Below are positions 16,835 through 28,449 of a stretch of DNA of 64,000 nt, one piece after another (positions within the stretch are counted from its first letter, which is position 1; each line of letters opens with the position of its first letter). The stretch lies in NCBI GenBank assembly GCA_003139095.1, contig PLHW01000072.1:23813-87812 (forward strand). Reading direction: 5' to 3'. Made by a program: the position numbers and the translations under genes. Origin of the DNA: Acidobacteriaceae bacterium. Its GTDB lineage: Bacteria > Acidobacteriota > Terriglobia > Terriglobales > Acidobacteriaceae. The notes beneath the pieces are model-generated. The model was not told the origin of the DNA. It saw only the letters and a program-made list of their open reading frames with translations, and did no database searches.

Positions 16835-18421
16835 TTAGAACATCTTGCGGAAGGCGGCGAAGAGGAAGCCGGCTAAGACCATGGAGGCGGGGAGGGTGAG
16901 GACCCAGGCCATGGCTAAGTTGCGGACGGTGCTCCATTGCAAGCCGGAATGATTTGCGGCCATGGTGCCGGCTACACCGGATGAAAGCACATGGGTGGTA
17001 CTGACGGGCAGGCCGAACCAGTCGGCGGCACCGATGGTGAACATGGCGGTGATTTCGGCAGCGGCGCCCTGGCCGTAGGTGAGATGCTCTTTACCGATTT
17101 TTTCGCCGACGGTGACGACAATGCGCTTCCATCCGACCATGGTGCCGAGACCGAGGGCGAGAGCGACCGCGACTTTGACCCAACTGGGAATGAAGCGGGT
17201 GGCGCCATCGACGTGCTTTTTGTAATTGTCGAGCGCGGACCAGTCGGCGGTACCGATCAGCGTGGGCTGATTCTTCTTCATGAGGCGCAGCGCTTCGCTG
17301 ACCACGTACATATCGTTGCGGAAGTTGCGGACGCGGTCGTTGGGAACTTTGGCGAGCTCGCCGAAGAGAACGGTTTCATTGCCGATATCGCTGACTAACT
17401 GGCGGAGACCGAGCATGGTATTGGGGGTGAATTCTTTGGTGCGGATGTAGTCGGTGACCTCTTCGCGATCGTCGGCGACGACGGCATTGGGGCTGACGTA
17501 TTTGGAGAGGACGGTGGCGGCCTGCTGAGAGACGGCGATGAAGTCGTCAGAATCCTTGCGGGTGATGGCGTGATTGAGGGCGTAGGCGGTGGGCACGGTG
17601 CCGACGAGGATGAGCATGATGAGGCCCATGCCTTTTTGGCCATCGTTGGAGCCGTGAGCGAAGCTGACGCCGGTGCAGGTGAGGACGAGAAGAGAGCGAA
17701 TCCAGAAGGGCGGCGGAGTGTTGCCGACAGGCGCTTCGTAAAGGGCGCGGTTCTTAACGACGGCCTTCATGAGCCAGAGGAGGAGGAAGGCGCCGAAGAA
17801 GCCGACGATGGGCGAGAGGAGAAGGGACTTGCCTATATTGGTGGCCTGGCCCCAGTCGACGCCGCTGGTGCCGGTGCGCGGGGAGAGGATCTGGTTGGCG
17901 ATGCCGACGCCGATGATGGAGCCGATGAGCGTGTGGGAACTGGAGGCGGGCAGGCCGAAGTACCAGGTGCCGAGGTTCCAGATGATGGCGGCGACGAGCA
18001 AGGCGAAAACCATGGCGAAACCCGCTTTGCTGCCGACCTGGAGAATGAGTTCGACGGGCAGGAGGGAGATGATGCCGAAGGCGACGAGGCCGCTGGAGGT
18101 GAGGACGCCAAGGAAATTCCAGAAGCCGGACCAGACGACGGCGATGTGGGGCTCCATGGAGTGGGTGTAAATGACGGTGGCGACGGCGTTGGCGGTGTCA
18201 TGGAAGCCGTTGACGAATTCGAAGCCGAGGGCGACGAGCAGGGCAACGCCGAGCAACACGTAGGGCAGGAACGAACCGGAGTGGACCGTGGAGAGATCGG
18301 TGAGCAGGTGGAAGCCGGCATAAACAACGCCGACGATGAGCACGATGCCGAAGCCGATCATACCGATCTTGCCGGGATTTTTGTTAAGTTTTGCGTCCAA
18401 AGCAGTTGCTGTCGTCGCCAT
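16835..18421 (-). CDS. Inorganic phosphate transporter, PiT family
   Basis: Cation-coupled low-affinity phosphate permease of the inner membrane. 528 aa from ATG 18421, chosen because ggggaactcct stands right in front; the frame is open to 18577. It has the two PiT signature halves: GFEFVNGFHDTANAVAT near the N-terminus and GLPVSTTHVLSSGVAG near the C-terminus. About ten hydrophobic helices are split by a hydrophilic central loop (about 280-400, e.g. RKDSDDFIAVSQQAATVL). No PhoU-like gene follows. Confidence 0.93.
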   Translation of the reverse strand: MATTATALDAKLNKNPGKIGMIGFGIVLIVGVVYAGFHLLTDLSTVHSGSFLPYVLLGVALLVALGFEFVNGFHDTANAVATVIYTHSMEPHIAVVWSGFWNFLGVLTSSGLVAFGIISLLPVELILQVGSKAGFAMVFALLVAAIIWNLGTWYFGLPASSSHTLIGSIIGVGIANQILSPRTGTSGVDWGQATNIGKSLLLSPIVGFFGAFLLLWLMKAVVKNRALYEAPVGNTPPPFWIRSLLVLTCTGVSFAHGSNDGQKGMGLIMLILVGTVPTAYALNHAITRKDSDDFIAVSQQAATVLSKYVSPNAVVADDREEVTDYIRTKEFTPNTMLGLRQLVSDIGNETVLFGELAKVPNDRVRNFRNDMYVVSEALRLMKKNQPTLIGTADWSALDNYKKHVDGATRFIPSWVKVAVALALGLGTMVGWKRIVVTVGEKIGKEHLTYGQGAAAEITAMFTIGAADWFGLPVSTTHVLSSGVAGTMAANHSGLQWSTVRNLAMAWVLTLPASMVLAGFLFAAFRKMF

Positions 18422-18678
18422 AGGAGTTCCCCGATGCAGATGAAAATTGGTTGAGCCGTAGAGCGCCCCACACCCTGCGAAGGAGGGAATATACGGAAAA
18501 ATTGTTAACGCAATGTGAAACGGCGTGAGGGATGGGTAAAGACGTTGTTGCAGTCGGAAGGGCGACGGATTCGGCACGAGGCAGGGAGTGGGCGACGGGT
18601 ACGGGGGACGTAGGGGTGAGGCGACACGAAGGTAACCTATTCAGATGAGGGCGACGGGGGGAAGATGGAGATGTCCGA

Positions 18679-19251
18679 TTGGACGTGGGCACTCTTATGC
18701 AGCAAAAGTTGATGGAAGTGCTGATGCTAGGGCGATGTTCGCACGAGTTCTCGTGGCCGCGCCGGTCTGCGGATGGAGAGTATTACCAGGTTTGCCTGCA
18801 ATGCGCGTCGGCGTACCAGTATGACTGGAAGACGATGCGGCGCGGGAAGCGGGTGGAGGAGCCGGTGGTGGCGGAGACGGCGGTGGTGCGGCGGCGGTCG
18901 GGTCAAAAGCGACCGACGTGGATGCCACGGGCACGGCGGCTGAAGGTCAGTTTGCCGGTTCGATATCGGGGGAAGAACCTGACGACCTGGTATGAGGGCA
19001 CGATTGAAAATATCAGCCAGTCGGGGCTGATGTTCCAGGGTCCGCAGCAATTACCGGCGAATGCGCTGCTGGAGATGATCTTCGAGATGCCGGAGGAGAT
19101 CAGCGGGCAAAGGAACAGCAACGTGCTTTGCCAGGGTCGGCTGGTGAGGACGAAGAATGGCGTAAGGGCGGTGGCGGCGAAGAGCGAAGCGGCGGAAGAA
19201 GAGACGTTCACGCTGGCGGCGTCAGTGCTGGACTATAAATTTCTGCATTAA
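18679..19251 (+). CDS. PilZ-domain protein with Cys/His N-terminal motif
   Basis: 190 aa. The C-terminal two thirds is a PilZ domain, which binds c-di-GMP: the arginine motif RARRLKVSLPVRYRG (about 85-100) and ENISQSGLMF (the (D/N)xSxxG motif). The N-terminus has GRCSHEFSWPRR...YYQVCLQCASAYQYDW, a C-H...C-x2-C pattern that could bind zinc. TTG 18679 is used as start, with gaagatggag upstream; ATG 18697 is a possible alternative. Its partner is unknown. The HD-GYP protein at 8209 is another c-di-GMP gene in this window. Confidence 0.82.
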   Translation: MDVGTLMQQKLMEVLMLGRCSHEFSWPRRSADGEYYQVCLQCASAYQYDWKTMRRGKRVEEPVVAETAVVRRRSGQKRPTWMPRARRLKVSLPVRYRGKNLTTWYEGTIENISQSGLMFQGPQQLPANALLEMIFEMPEEISGQRNSNVLCQGRLVRTKNGVRAVAAKSEAAEEETFTLAASVLDYKFLH

Positions 19252-19410
19252 GATGGCTGGTCTGGAATCGGGGCAGCGATCCCCGGAGTAATCATCTTCG
19301 TCACCGGCTGGTGTGACGAATCTCACCCTAGGAAGTACGGGACGGAACTACACTAAGCCGTTGTCTTAGTCCGAGTCTGCGGGAAATCAATCGGTCCCTA
19401 GGAGGAAGTT

Positions 19411-19848
19411 ATGCGCAAAGCAAGCAGCATTTGGGTGATTGTGGCGGTGGTGTTGGCGGCGGCGATGGCGTGGGCGCAGGATGAACCGAAGAAGGAAATC
19501 AAGCATGTACCGATCAAACAGACATCGGCGGCGTCGGGCGAGCAGATGTACAAGTCGTATTGCGCGGCTTGCCATGGAACGGATGGGCGGGGCAACGGGC
19601 CGGCAGCCGAGGCGTTGAAAGTGCCGCCGACGAACTTGACCAAGATCGCGGCGCGCAATGGCGGCAAGTATCCGTCGCTGAGAGTTTCCGCCATTATTCG
19701 TGGAGAAGAAACGCTGCCAGCACACGGAAGCAAGGACATGCCGATCTGGGGCAACTTGTTCTGGAGCATGAGCGGAGGGCACGAGGCCGAGGTGCAGCAG
19801 CGGGTAACGAATCTGAACAAGTACATCGAATCGCTGCAAGCGAATTGA
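19411..19848 (+). CDS. Periplasmic class I cytochrome c
   Basis: 145 aa, strong Shine-Dalgarno (aggagg), signal peptide (IWVIVAVVLAAAMAWAQ). A single haem site CAACHG lies at about 51-56, with a plausible Met ligand in KDMPIWG (about 110). Small soluble electron carrier of the periplasm. The fold is consistent with cytochrome c5/cbb3-type carriers. No oxidase genes are adjacent. Confidence 0.9.
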   Translation: MRKASSIWVIVAVVLAAAMAWAQDEPKKEIKHVPIKQTSAASGEQMYKSYCAACHGTDGRGNGPAAEALKVPPTNLTKIAARNGGKYPSLRVSAIIRGEETLPAHGSKDMPIWGNLFWSMSGGHEAEVQQRVTNLNKYIESLQAN

Positions 19849-20111
19849 TGCGGGGCGGGTGAGGGCGGCTTCGCGATTCGCCAGGCGGCGCGTGGAGACG
19901 CGGCGATTTGCGATGCAGTGCTTTGCGAGTGCGTAGAAACTTGCAGACTTGTTGAGAAAAATTGCGCGTGGCGGCAGCCCCATGTTTATTTCGCGGTGTA
20001 AACATTTGCTGCGAGTTCGGGATGCTGCTAAAGTTCTCCGAGCACATTTGTGTTCGACCCTCATCGGAAGCGGGATGATGCCCGCACTCCCATACAGAGC
20101 CTGAACCGGCG

Positions 20112-21587
20112 ATGTCGAGAAAAATACCGAATTTTAAGGCCAAACAGAAAAGCTGGATTGCGCGGCACGGTGATTCGGTGCTGTTGAGATATGGCGGTTC
20201 CGCCATCGCGGTATGGGTGGCGTTGAGCCTGTGGACGTTTTCACCTCTGCTGCACCGGCATGCTTCCTATCTTTTCCTAGCGGCGGTGCTATTCACGGCG
20301 CGGTATCTTGGCTTTGGACCGGCGGTGTTCGGGGCGCTGTTGTCGGTGGGATGCCAGGAGGTTTTTGCTCTCCACCGGGCGCCGATTCTGAATGCGATTC
20401 AGGGATCGGAATTCGAGCGGCTGGTGGTGTTTTTCGCGATCGCGATTTTTGCCGGAAGCATGGCACGGAAAACGACGATTGCGGAATCGCGGCTGGACCG
20501 GACGACGCGGGAGATGGCGGCGATCGTGGAGTATTCCGGGGACGCGATCTTCAGCACGAGCACCGAGGGCATCATCACGAGTTGGAACCGGGCGGCGGAG
20601 GAGTTGTTTGGGTATAGCGCAGAGGAGGCGGTAGGGATGGAGGCGGCGCAGCTTGCGCCACCGGATCGGAGCGAGGAAGTCGAACAGCATCGCAGTATTT
20701 TTGCGGCTGGGGGACATGTCGGTTCGTATCAGACGGAGCGGCTGCGGAAGGATGGCAAGCGCGTGCCAGTGCTGATGACGGTTTCGACGCTGCGGGACGG
20801 GCGCGGGCGGATTGTGGGAGCGTCGGCGATTGCGCGGGACATCTCGGCGGCAAAGCAGTCGGAGGAAGCGGTTCGACGGAGCGAGAAGCTGGCGACGGCG
20901 GGACGTCTGGCGGCGTCGATTGCGCACGAGATCAATAATCCGCTGGAAGCGGTGGTGAATCTGCTTTACCTGGCGCGGCACGATCCGGCGAACGCGGCAC
21001 AATATCTGACGATGGCCGAGCAGCAGGTGGGACAGGTGGCGCGACTGGCGCAGCAGACTTTGGGATTTGTGCGCGACACGAGCGCGCCGGGGCGGTTCAG
21101 TCCCGCAGACCTGATGGACGAGATTTTGCAGCTGTATGCGCGCAAACTGGAAGGGCGGGCGATTCGCGTGACGAAGCGGTATGACGAGGTGGAACCGCTT
21201 TTTGGCTATGCCGGGGAGTTGCGGCAGTTGTTCGCCAACCTGGTGTTGAATGCGGTAGAGGCGATGCCGAGCGAAGGCACACTGCAGGTGCGCGTGGCGC
21301 CGGGGCGCGATTGGGGCGCAGGGCGCGACGGCGTGCGAATCACCGTGGCCGATAATGGCAGCGGCATAGCGGCGGCGGACCTGGAGCACATTTTTGAGGC
21401 GTTTTATACGACAAAGAAAGACACGGGCACAGGGCTGGGGCTGTGGGTGTCAAGCGGGATTGTGCGGAAACATGGAGGGGAGATTCGAGTGCGCAGCCGG
21501 GCTAGGGGCGCGAGCGACGGGCGCGCGTGCGGGACCGTGTTCTCGATTTTTCTTCCCTATCAGAGAGAGATGAGCCGGGTGGCGTGA
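20112..21587 (+). CDS. PAS-domain sensor histidine kinase
   Basis: 491 aa. The N-terminal membrane part has about four helices (SAIAVWVALSLWTF, SYLFLAAVLFTARYL, FGALLSVGC, LVVFFAIAIFAGS), similar to a DUF4118-type sensor. A PAS domain follows (about 135-255; AIVEYSGDAIFSTSTEGIITSW). The HisKA H-box is SIAHEINNPLEAV (about 280), and the HATPase has N box NLVLNAVEAM, G1 DNGSGI and G2 GTGLGLW. No response regulator is adjacent, so it is an orphan kinase. Signal unknown. Confidence 0.92.
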   Translation: MSRKIPNFKAKQKSWIARHGDSVLLRYGGSAIAVWVALSLWTFSPLLHRHASYLFLAAVLFTARYLGFGPAVFGALLSVGCQEVFALHRAPILNAIQGSEFERLVVFFAIAIFAGSMARKTTIAESRLDRTTREMAAIVEYSGDAIFSTSTEGIITSWNRAAEELFGYSAEEAVGMEAAQLAPPDRSEEVEQHRSIFAAGGHVGSYQTERLRKDGKRVPVLMTVSTLRDGRGRIVGASAIARDISAAKQSEEAVRRSEKLATAGRLAASIAHEINNPLEAVVNLLYLARHDPANAAQYLTMAEQQVGQVARLAQQTLGFVRDTSAPGRFSPADLMDEILQLYARKLEGRAIRVTKRYDEVEPLFGYAGELRQLFANLVLNAVEAMPSEGTLQVRVAPGRDWGAGRDGVRITVADNGSGIAAADLEHIFEAFYTTKKDTGTGLGLWVSSGIVRKHGGEIRVRSRARGASDGRACGTVFSIFLPYQREMSRVA

Positions 21588-21959
21588 GGGGTGCTAGAAG
21601 TCAGAAGTTCGAAGTCAGATTGCAGAAGTAAAACCTTGCTTGCAGCTTTCTGGTAATTCACAGAGATACCTGCACAGATAAAAAGCGGAATCCCCATCGA
21701 GATCACGGCGCGTCTGGCTTGCCGTCGTTTCTGGAGATCCTCTTCTGGAATGCTTTCAGCGAACATTTTCGTAGCTAATGGGCGTATTGACTTCGTGTCC
21801 GACTTTTGGGCGAGGGAGACGGGCGGCGGAGGACTGTTGGCTTGGCCCGGCGGATGGCTGGCAGTACAGTGGGGACCAGTGACCTTCGTGCTTGGGGGGA
21901 GCGATGCGATCCGACCTATAATCATAGAAACCGCAGAAGAAATGAGCATTTAAGCCAAG
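21588..21959. other. Intergenic region before the prepilin peptidase gene
   Basis: Begins with an agtcagaagttcgaagtcag stutter. A 67-codon plus frame at 21750-21953 and a minus frame overlap here. Neither has a recognisable domain or a clear ribosome-binding site, so I do not call a gene. Confidence 0.4.
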
Positions 21960-22880
21960 GTGGAGTTCATCTTCATTGCCGCGACGTTCGCGCTCGGGCT
22001 GTGCTGGGGCAGCTTTCTGAACGTGTGTATTTACCGGCTGCCGCGAGGGCGGTCGGTGGTGACGCCGCGTTCGGCGTGCCCGCAATGCGGCAAGATGATT
22101 CCGCTGTACCACAATATTCCGGTGGTGAGTTGGCTGCTGTTGCGGGGAAAATGCCGGGAGTGCGGGCAGCCGATCACGCCGCGTTACATGATCGTGGAGT
22201 TGCTGACGGGCGCGGTTTTCATGGGTTGCTATCTGCACTTTGGGTCGAGCCTGGCGACGGTGAAGTGCGCGGTGCTGGGATTTTTGCTGCTGGGATTGAT
22301 TTTTACGGATGCGGAGACGAAGTTGCTGCCGGACGCGATGACGCTGCCGGGGCTGGCGATCGGGATTGGGTTTAGCCTGCTGGTGCCAGTAAACGATCTG
22401 GTGTCTCGGATTATGCCGGGGATGGTGTCGGCGGCGATGCGGGGCGCGATTTCGTGGCGGATATGGTCGCTGGCGGATGCGCTGCTGGGAGCGGCGGTGG
22501 GCGCGTCGTTCCTGTATGGAGCGGCGGCGATTTACCTGCGCGCGCGCGGCGTGGAAGGCATGGGATTTGGCGACGTGAAGCTGATGGCGATGATTGGGGC
22601 GTTTTTGGGAACGCGGCTCACGGTGCTGACGATATTTGCGGGATCGCTGGCGGGCTCGTTATTTGGAGTGACGTCGGTGCTGGTGGTGTGGATGAAGCGG
22701 CGACGGCGGATCGCGGCGCGCGGGAGACCGGAGGTAGATGCGAGGCGGCGGGCGTGGCATTCGGCGCGCATCATGCTGCGCTATTACCAGATGCCGTTTG
22801 GGGTATTTCTGGGGGCGATGGGGTTGCTGTCGTTTTTATTTGGCAATGTGCTGCTGCACTGGTACTGGAGAGCGCTGTGA
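21960..22880 (+). CDS. pilD: Prepilin peptidase / N-methyltransferase (A24)
   Basis: Inner-membrane aspartic protease that trims and N-methylates type IV pilins or type II secretion pseudopilins. 306 aa, polytopic. The N-terminal methylase part has two CxxC pairs, SACPQCGKM and GKCRECGQP. The catalytic Asp sites are FTDAETKLLPD (first) and GFGDVKLMAMIG (second, GxGD). GTG 21960 is used as start with GSFLNVCIYRLPRG near the N-terminus, normal for the family. The C-terminal ~45 residues after the last GxGD helix are longer than usual. No pilin genes are adjacent. Confidence 0.93.
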   Translation: MEFIFIAATFALGLCWGSFLNVCIYRLPRGRSVVTPRSACPQCGKMIPLYHNIPVVSWLLLRGKCRECGQPITPRYMIVELLTGAVFMGCYLHFGSSLATVKCAVLGFLLLGLIFTDAETKLLPDAMTLPGLAIGIGFSLLVPVNDLVSRIMPGMVSAAMRGAISWRIWSLADALLGAAVGASFLYGAAAIYLRARGVEGMGFGDVKLMAMIGAFLGTRLTVLTIFAGSLAGSLFGVTSVLVVWMKRRRRIAARGRPEVDARRRAWHSARIMLRYYQMPFGVFLGAMGLLSFLFGNVLLHWYWRAL

Positions 22881-22905
22881 GATTCCGCGGGAAGAGGGTG
22901 GTGTG

Positions 22906-23535
22906 ATGAAAAATATGATGAGTCGAACGGTGTGGATCGCGATGGCCGCGTTGATGTTGAGCGCTGGGGCGGGGTGGGCGCAGTCTTTGGGAGACGTGGC
23001 GCGGCAGGTGCGCAAGAATAAACCACCAACGGATACGTCGCGCCACTATGACAACGACAACATTCCGAACGAGGGGCAGGTGAGCGTAGTGGGTCCGGAA
23101 CCGGCGGCTGCGGCGGCGGACGAGAAGAAAGAAGCGAGCGCAAGCACGAGCGCCGACCCGAAGGCGGCCGAGGCCGATCGCAAGCAGAATGCGGAGAACC
23201 TGCAAAAGCAGATCGACGGCGAGAAGGACAAGATTGCGGCGATAGCGCACGAACTGGAACTGGACCAGCGCGAATATCGGTTGCGGGCGGCGGAGTTTTA
23301 CAGCGACGCGGGAAACCGGCTGCGGAATTCAGCCGACTGGGACAAGCAGGACGCGCAGTTTAAGACGACGATCGAAGCGAAGCAGAAGGAGTTGGACGCG
23401 GCCCAGCAGCAACTGACGGATCTGGTGGAACAGGGGCGCAAGGCGGGCGTGAAAGAGAAAGACAGCGACAGCGCGGACACGAAGAAAGACAGCGACAAGC
23501 AAGGCGGCGACGGCGGGGACAAAGGGAAACCGTAG
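22906..23535 (+). CDS. Secreted coiled-coil protein of unknown function
   Basis: 209 aa, ATG 22906 with gaagagggtgg upstream, 25 nt after the prepilin peptidase stop. Signal peptide (VWIAMAALMLSAGAGWAQ), then SLGDVARQVRKNKPP, a mature N-terminus I recall as common in acidobacterial exported proteins. An Ala-rich acidic stretch follows, then a long coiled coil (about 95-180, e.g. NLQKQIDGEKDKIAAIAHEL) and a Lys/Asp/Gly tail. Function unknown; it may be co-transcribed with pilD. Confidence 0.75.
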   Translation: MKNMMSRTVWIAMAALMLSAGAGWAQSLGDVARQVRKNKPPTDTSRHYDNDNIPNEGQVSVVGPEPAAAAADEKKEASASTSADPKAAEADRKQNAENLQKQIDGEKDKIAAIAHELELDQREYRLRAAEFYSDAGNRLRNSADWDKQDAQFKTTIEAKQKELDAAQQQLTDLVEQGRKAGVKEKDSDSADTKKDSDKQGGDGGDKGKP

Positions 23536-23621
23536 CCGCGCGGGCGCGATCGTCTACCCGGTTGCGCCGCACGAGTTTACACATTTGCCCCGGGCGGGCC
23601 AGGCCAGCTATCATCCGGGCG

Positions 23622-24929
23622 ATGACAAAAACAACTTTTCTGATTCTCGCGCTGCTGGCGGCGAGCGTGGCTTTTGCGCAGCGCCCTGGCGATTCGACCT
23701 CCAAAGAAATTGATGCTGCCTACCCTGCCGCGCATGACCTTTATCTCGATCTGCATCAGCATCCGGAACTCTCAGCGCAGGAAGTGCAAACCGCGGCGAA
23801 GCTGGCGGAGCGTTTGCGCGGGCTGGGCTACGAGGTGACCGAGCATGTGGGCGGAACGGGCGTGGTCGCGCTGCTGAAAAATGGGGCGGGGCCGACGGTG
23901 ATGCTGCGCACCGAACTCGACGCGCTGCCGGTGGAAGAGAAAACCGGTTTGCCATATGCGAGCAAGGTGCAGGCGAAAGATGACGCGGGGCGCGAAGTTC
24001 CGGTGATGCATGCCTGCGGCCACGACCTGCACATGGCAACACTGTACGCGACGGCTGCGGTGATGGCGCGCAGCAAAGACACGTGGCACGGAACGCTGAT
24101 GCTGATTGGCCAGCCGGCGGAAGAGACGATCGGCGGCGCGCGGGCGATGATCAAGGATGGACTGGTGACGCGATTTCCGAAGCCGGATTTCGGAGTGGCG
24201 CTGCATGTGGGCAACACGCTTCCCGCGGGGACGGTGGGGATTACGCCGGGAATTTACGATTCGAATGCGGACTCGGAGCGAATTACGATTTACGGCAAAG
24301 GCGGACACGGGTCGGCGCCACACACTGCGGTCGATCCGATCGTGATCGCGGCGAAGACGATTGTGGCGCTGCAAACAATCACGTCGCGCGAGGTTCGGCC
24401 GGGAGAGTTCGCGGTGATCACGGTGGGCTACATTCGCGCGGGCACGAAGAACAACATCATTCCCGACGAAGCGGAGATGGGATTGACAATTCGTACGTAC
24501 AAGGCGGAGGTGCGGAAGCAGGTGCTGGCGGCAATCGATCGCGTGGTGAGAGGAGAGTCGATGGCCGGCGGCGCGACGCGAGAGCCGCTGATCGAGCATT
24601 TCGAGTCGACGAATTCTGTCTTCAACGATCCGGCGCTGGCGGAGCGGCTGCGGGGAGTTCTGGAGGCGGCGCTTGGGAAACAGAACGTGATCACGACGGG
24701 GCCGATCACGGCGTCGGAGGATTATTCGGCGTTTGTCGAGCTGGGAATTCCGTCGCTCTATTTCAGCCTGGGGGGAGCGGACCCGGCGAAGCTGGCGGAA
24801 GCGGAGCGGGCCGGGAAGATGTTGCCGTCGAACCACTCACCGCTGTTTGCGCCGGATGTGGAGCCGGCGCTGAAGACTGGGGTGGCGGCGGAGGTAGCGG
24901 TGCTGAGGAATTTGCTGAGTCAACGGTAG
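23622..24929 (+). CDS. Exported M20-family amidohydrolase
   Basis: 435 aa from ATG 23622 (signal peptide LILALLAASVAFAQ); the frame extends upstream to 23562 without support. Zn-dependent amidase/carboxypeptidase of the amidohydrolase (N-acyl-L-amino-acid or hippurate hydrolase) type. Metal and catalytic motifs are HACGHDLHMA (about 130), GQPAEETIGGARAMI and HVGNTLPAG, with ASEDYSAF near the C-terminus. The dimerisation insert contains GKGGHGSAPHTAVDP. It probably acts on acylated amino acids or peptides in the periplasm. Confidence 0.92.
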   Translation: MTKTTFLILALLAASVAFAQRPGDSTSKEIDAAYPAAHDLYLDLHQHPELSAQEVQTAAKLAERLRGLGYEVTEHVGGTGVVALLKNGAGPTVMLRTELDALPVEEKTGLPYASKVQAKDDAGREVPVMHACGHDLHMATLYATAAVMARSKDTWHGTLMLIGQPAEETIGGARAMIKDGLVTRFPKPDFGVALHVGNTLPAGTVGITPGIYDSNADSERITIYGKGGHGSAPHTAVDPIVIAAKTIVALQTITSREVRPGEFAVITVGYIRAGTKNNIIPDEAEMGLTIRTYKAEVRKQVLAAIDRVVRGESMAGGATREPLIEHFESTNSVFNDPALAERLRGVLEAALGKQNVITTGPITASEDYSAFVELGIPSLYFSLGGADPAKLAEAERAGKMLPSNHSPLFAPDVEPALKTGVAAEVAVLRNLLSQR

Positions 24930-24956
24930 AGCAACATCCACACCAAAGTTAGAAAA

Positions 24957-24976
24957 GGCACGGCCGGAGCCGTGCC
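24957..24976. terminator. Hairpin between convergent genes
   Basis: ggcacggc-cgga-gccgtgcc, an 8-bp perfect stem with a 4-nt loop, preceded by gaaaa and followed by ttcccttccc. It sits between the convergent amidohydrolase and malic enzyme genes and resembles the element at 5319-5339. Confidence 0.55.
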
Positions 24977-25000
24977 TTCCCTTCCCTAATTTTCAATCTG

Positions 25001-27304
<2,304 letters not shown>

Positions 27305-27631
27305 AGCGAATCCTCCGTGGAATGGGGCAAAACGACGTTACTACAGAATTCTTTCGCAAAGGGCCCGAAGACGATGTGACGGAAGACAGGTGGAGATGTG
27401 ATGGGTGATACGTTGGGGGCGCATCTGGGGCGAGGAGATTTAAGGGCGTAAGCAGATGGTGATGTGGCGCGGGCGCAAAAGGGAGTGCTGGAAGAGTACA
27501 CGTTTTAGTGCGGGCGCTAGTGTGGTGTCCCGGAAATAAAAGAGGATTGGTAGTGCAAGCAAAGTACATAGGTCCTTCGCTTCGCTCAGGATGACAGCGA
27601 GATTATTGCCGGGAATTTACGGGACACCAAG
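27305..27631. other. Intergenic region with dispersed repeat
   Basis: Holds the promoter side of maeB. At 27571-27597 it has a copy of the ccttcgct(t)cgctcaggatgaca repeat also seen at 12653-12680. Nothing coding. Confidence 0.55.
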
Positions 27632-28351
27632 CTAGGGCATGCGGCGATTTTTGCCGGCCAGACCTTTGCATTCCAGAATTTTTTCGGCGTCCTCCAGCAT
27701 TTTTTGAATGCGGCCGGCGCGGCCTTCGGGATTGCGGTAGTAGTAAATGCCGAGCAGATGCGCGCGCCGCTTGGCGGCGGACATTTGTTCCCAACCATCG
27801 CGGGCTCGCGGATTGCGGGCAAAGGCGAGTTGGAGGATGGGCGGGAGCTCGCGCTCGGCTTCCATCACGGCGAGGAGGCGTTCGGCGATCTGCTCGGCGC
27901 GGCGCGTCTGAGCGGCTTCGCTCTGGGGGTCGTTGACCCATTTGGCGATTTCGTTGCGTGTGGACTGGTTGAGTTGGTCGTACCAGCGGCGAAAGGGTTT
28001 GTCTTCGCTGAGGATGCGGTGGAGCGCATGGGGAGTTGCGTAAACGCGCTTTTCCGTGTCGGGCTCGATTTCGAAATTGGCGATGGCGCCGGGGCGGACT
28101 TTGGCGGCCCTTTGCATGCGCTTGTTAACCAGTAAGATATGACCTCCCTGAGTACGGGGAAAAAGGCAGGAACGAAACGGGAACCCGTTGATCTGGCCTT
28201 TTATCTTGATCTGGCCGAGCACGCCAAACAGCTTGCCGGCATCAAACGGCACGTAAATGACCGTCCAATTGAGGCGTGACGGCAGGCGCTCCAGCGTGGC
28301 CTGAAAGCGCATGGGGCCGCGGGCGCGACGAGATGGAGCGGGCTTGGGCAT
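27632..28351 (-). CDS. DUF1905 / YdeI-OmpD-like protein
   Basis: 239 aa from ATG 28351; ATG 28312 is possible and the frame is open to 28648, but the added residues are shadow-like. The N-terminal ~100 residues fit the DUF1905 barrel (LNWTVIYVPFDAGKLFGVLG, KGQINGFPFRSCLFP, GGHILLVNKRMQRAA). The C-terminal part fits the YdeI/OmpD-associated helical domain (FRRWYDQLNQSTRNEIAKWV, then AAQTRRAEQIAERLLAVM). An additional C-terminal ~60 residues are basic. The biochemical role of this family is not established. Confidence 0.72.
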   Translation of the reverse strand: MPKPAPSRRARGPMRFQATLERLPSRLNWTVIYVPFDAGKLFGVLGQIKIKGQINGFPFRSCLFPRTQGGHILLVNKRMQRAAKVRPGAIANFEIEPDTEKRVYATPHALHRILSEDKPFRRWYDQLNQSTRNEIAKWVNDPQSEAAQTRRAEQIAERLLAVMEAERELPPILQLAFARNPRARDGWEQMSAAKRRAHLLGIYYYRNPEGRAGRIQKMLEDAEKILECKGLAGKNRRMP

Positions 28352-28449
28352 GGGCGGCAAGCCGGACGCGGGAATTCTAATACGAATCGCTCGCGCACGA
28401 ATGAGTTGCGAGCAGTTTAAACTGTTGGTGAGGGCTGGAGCGCGAAGAC

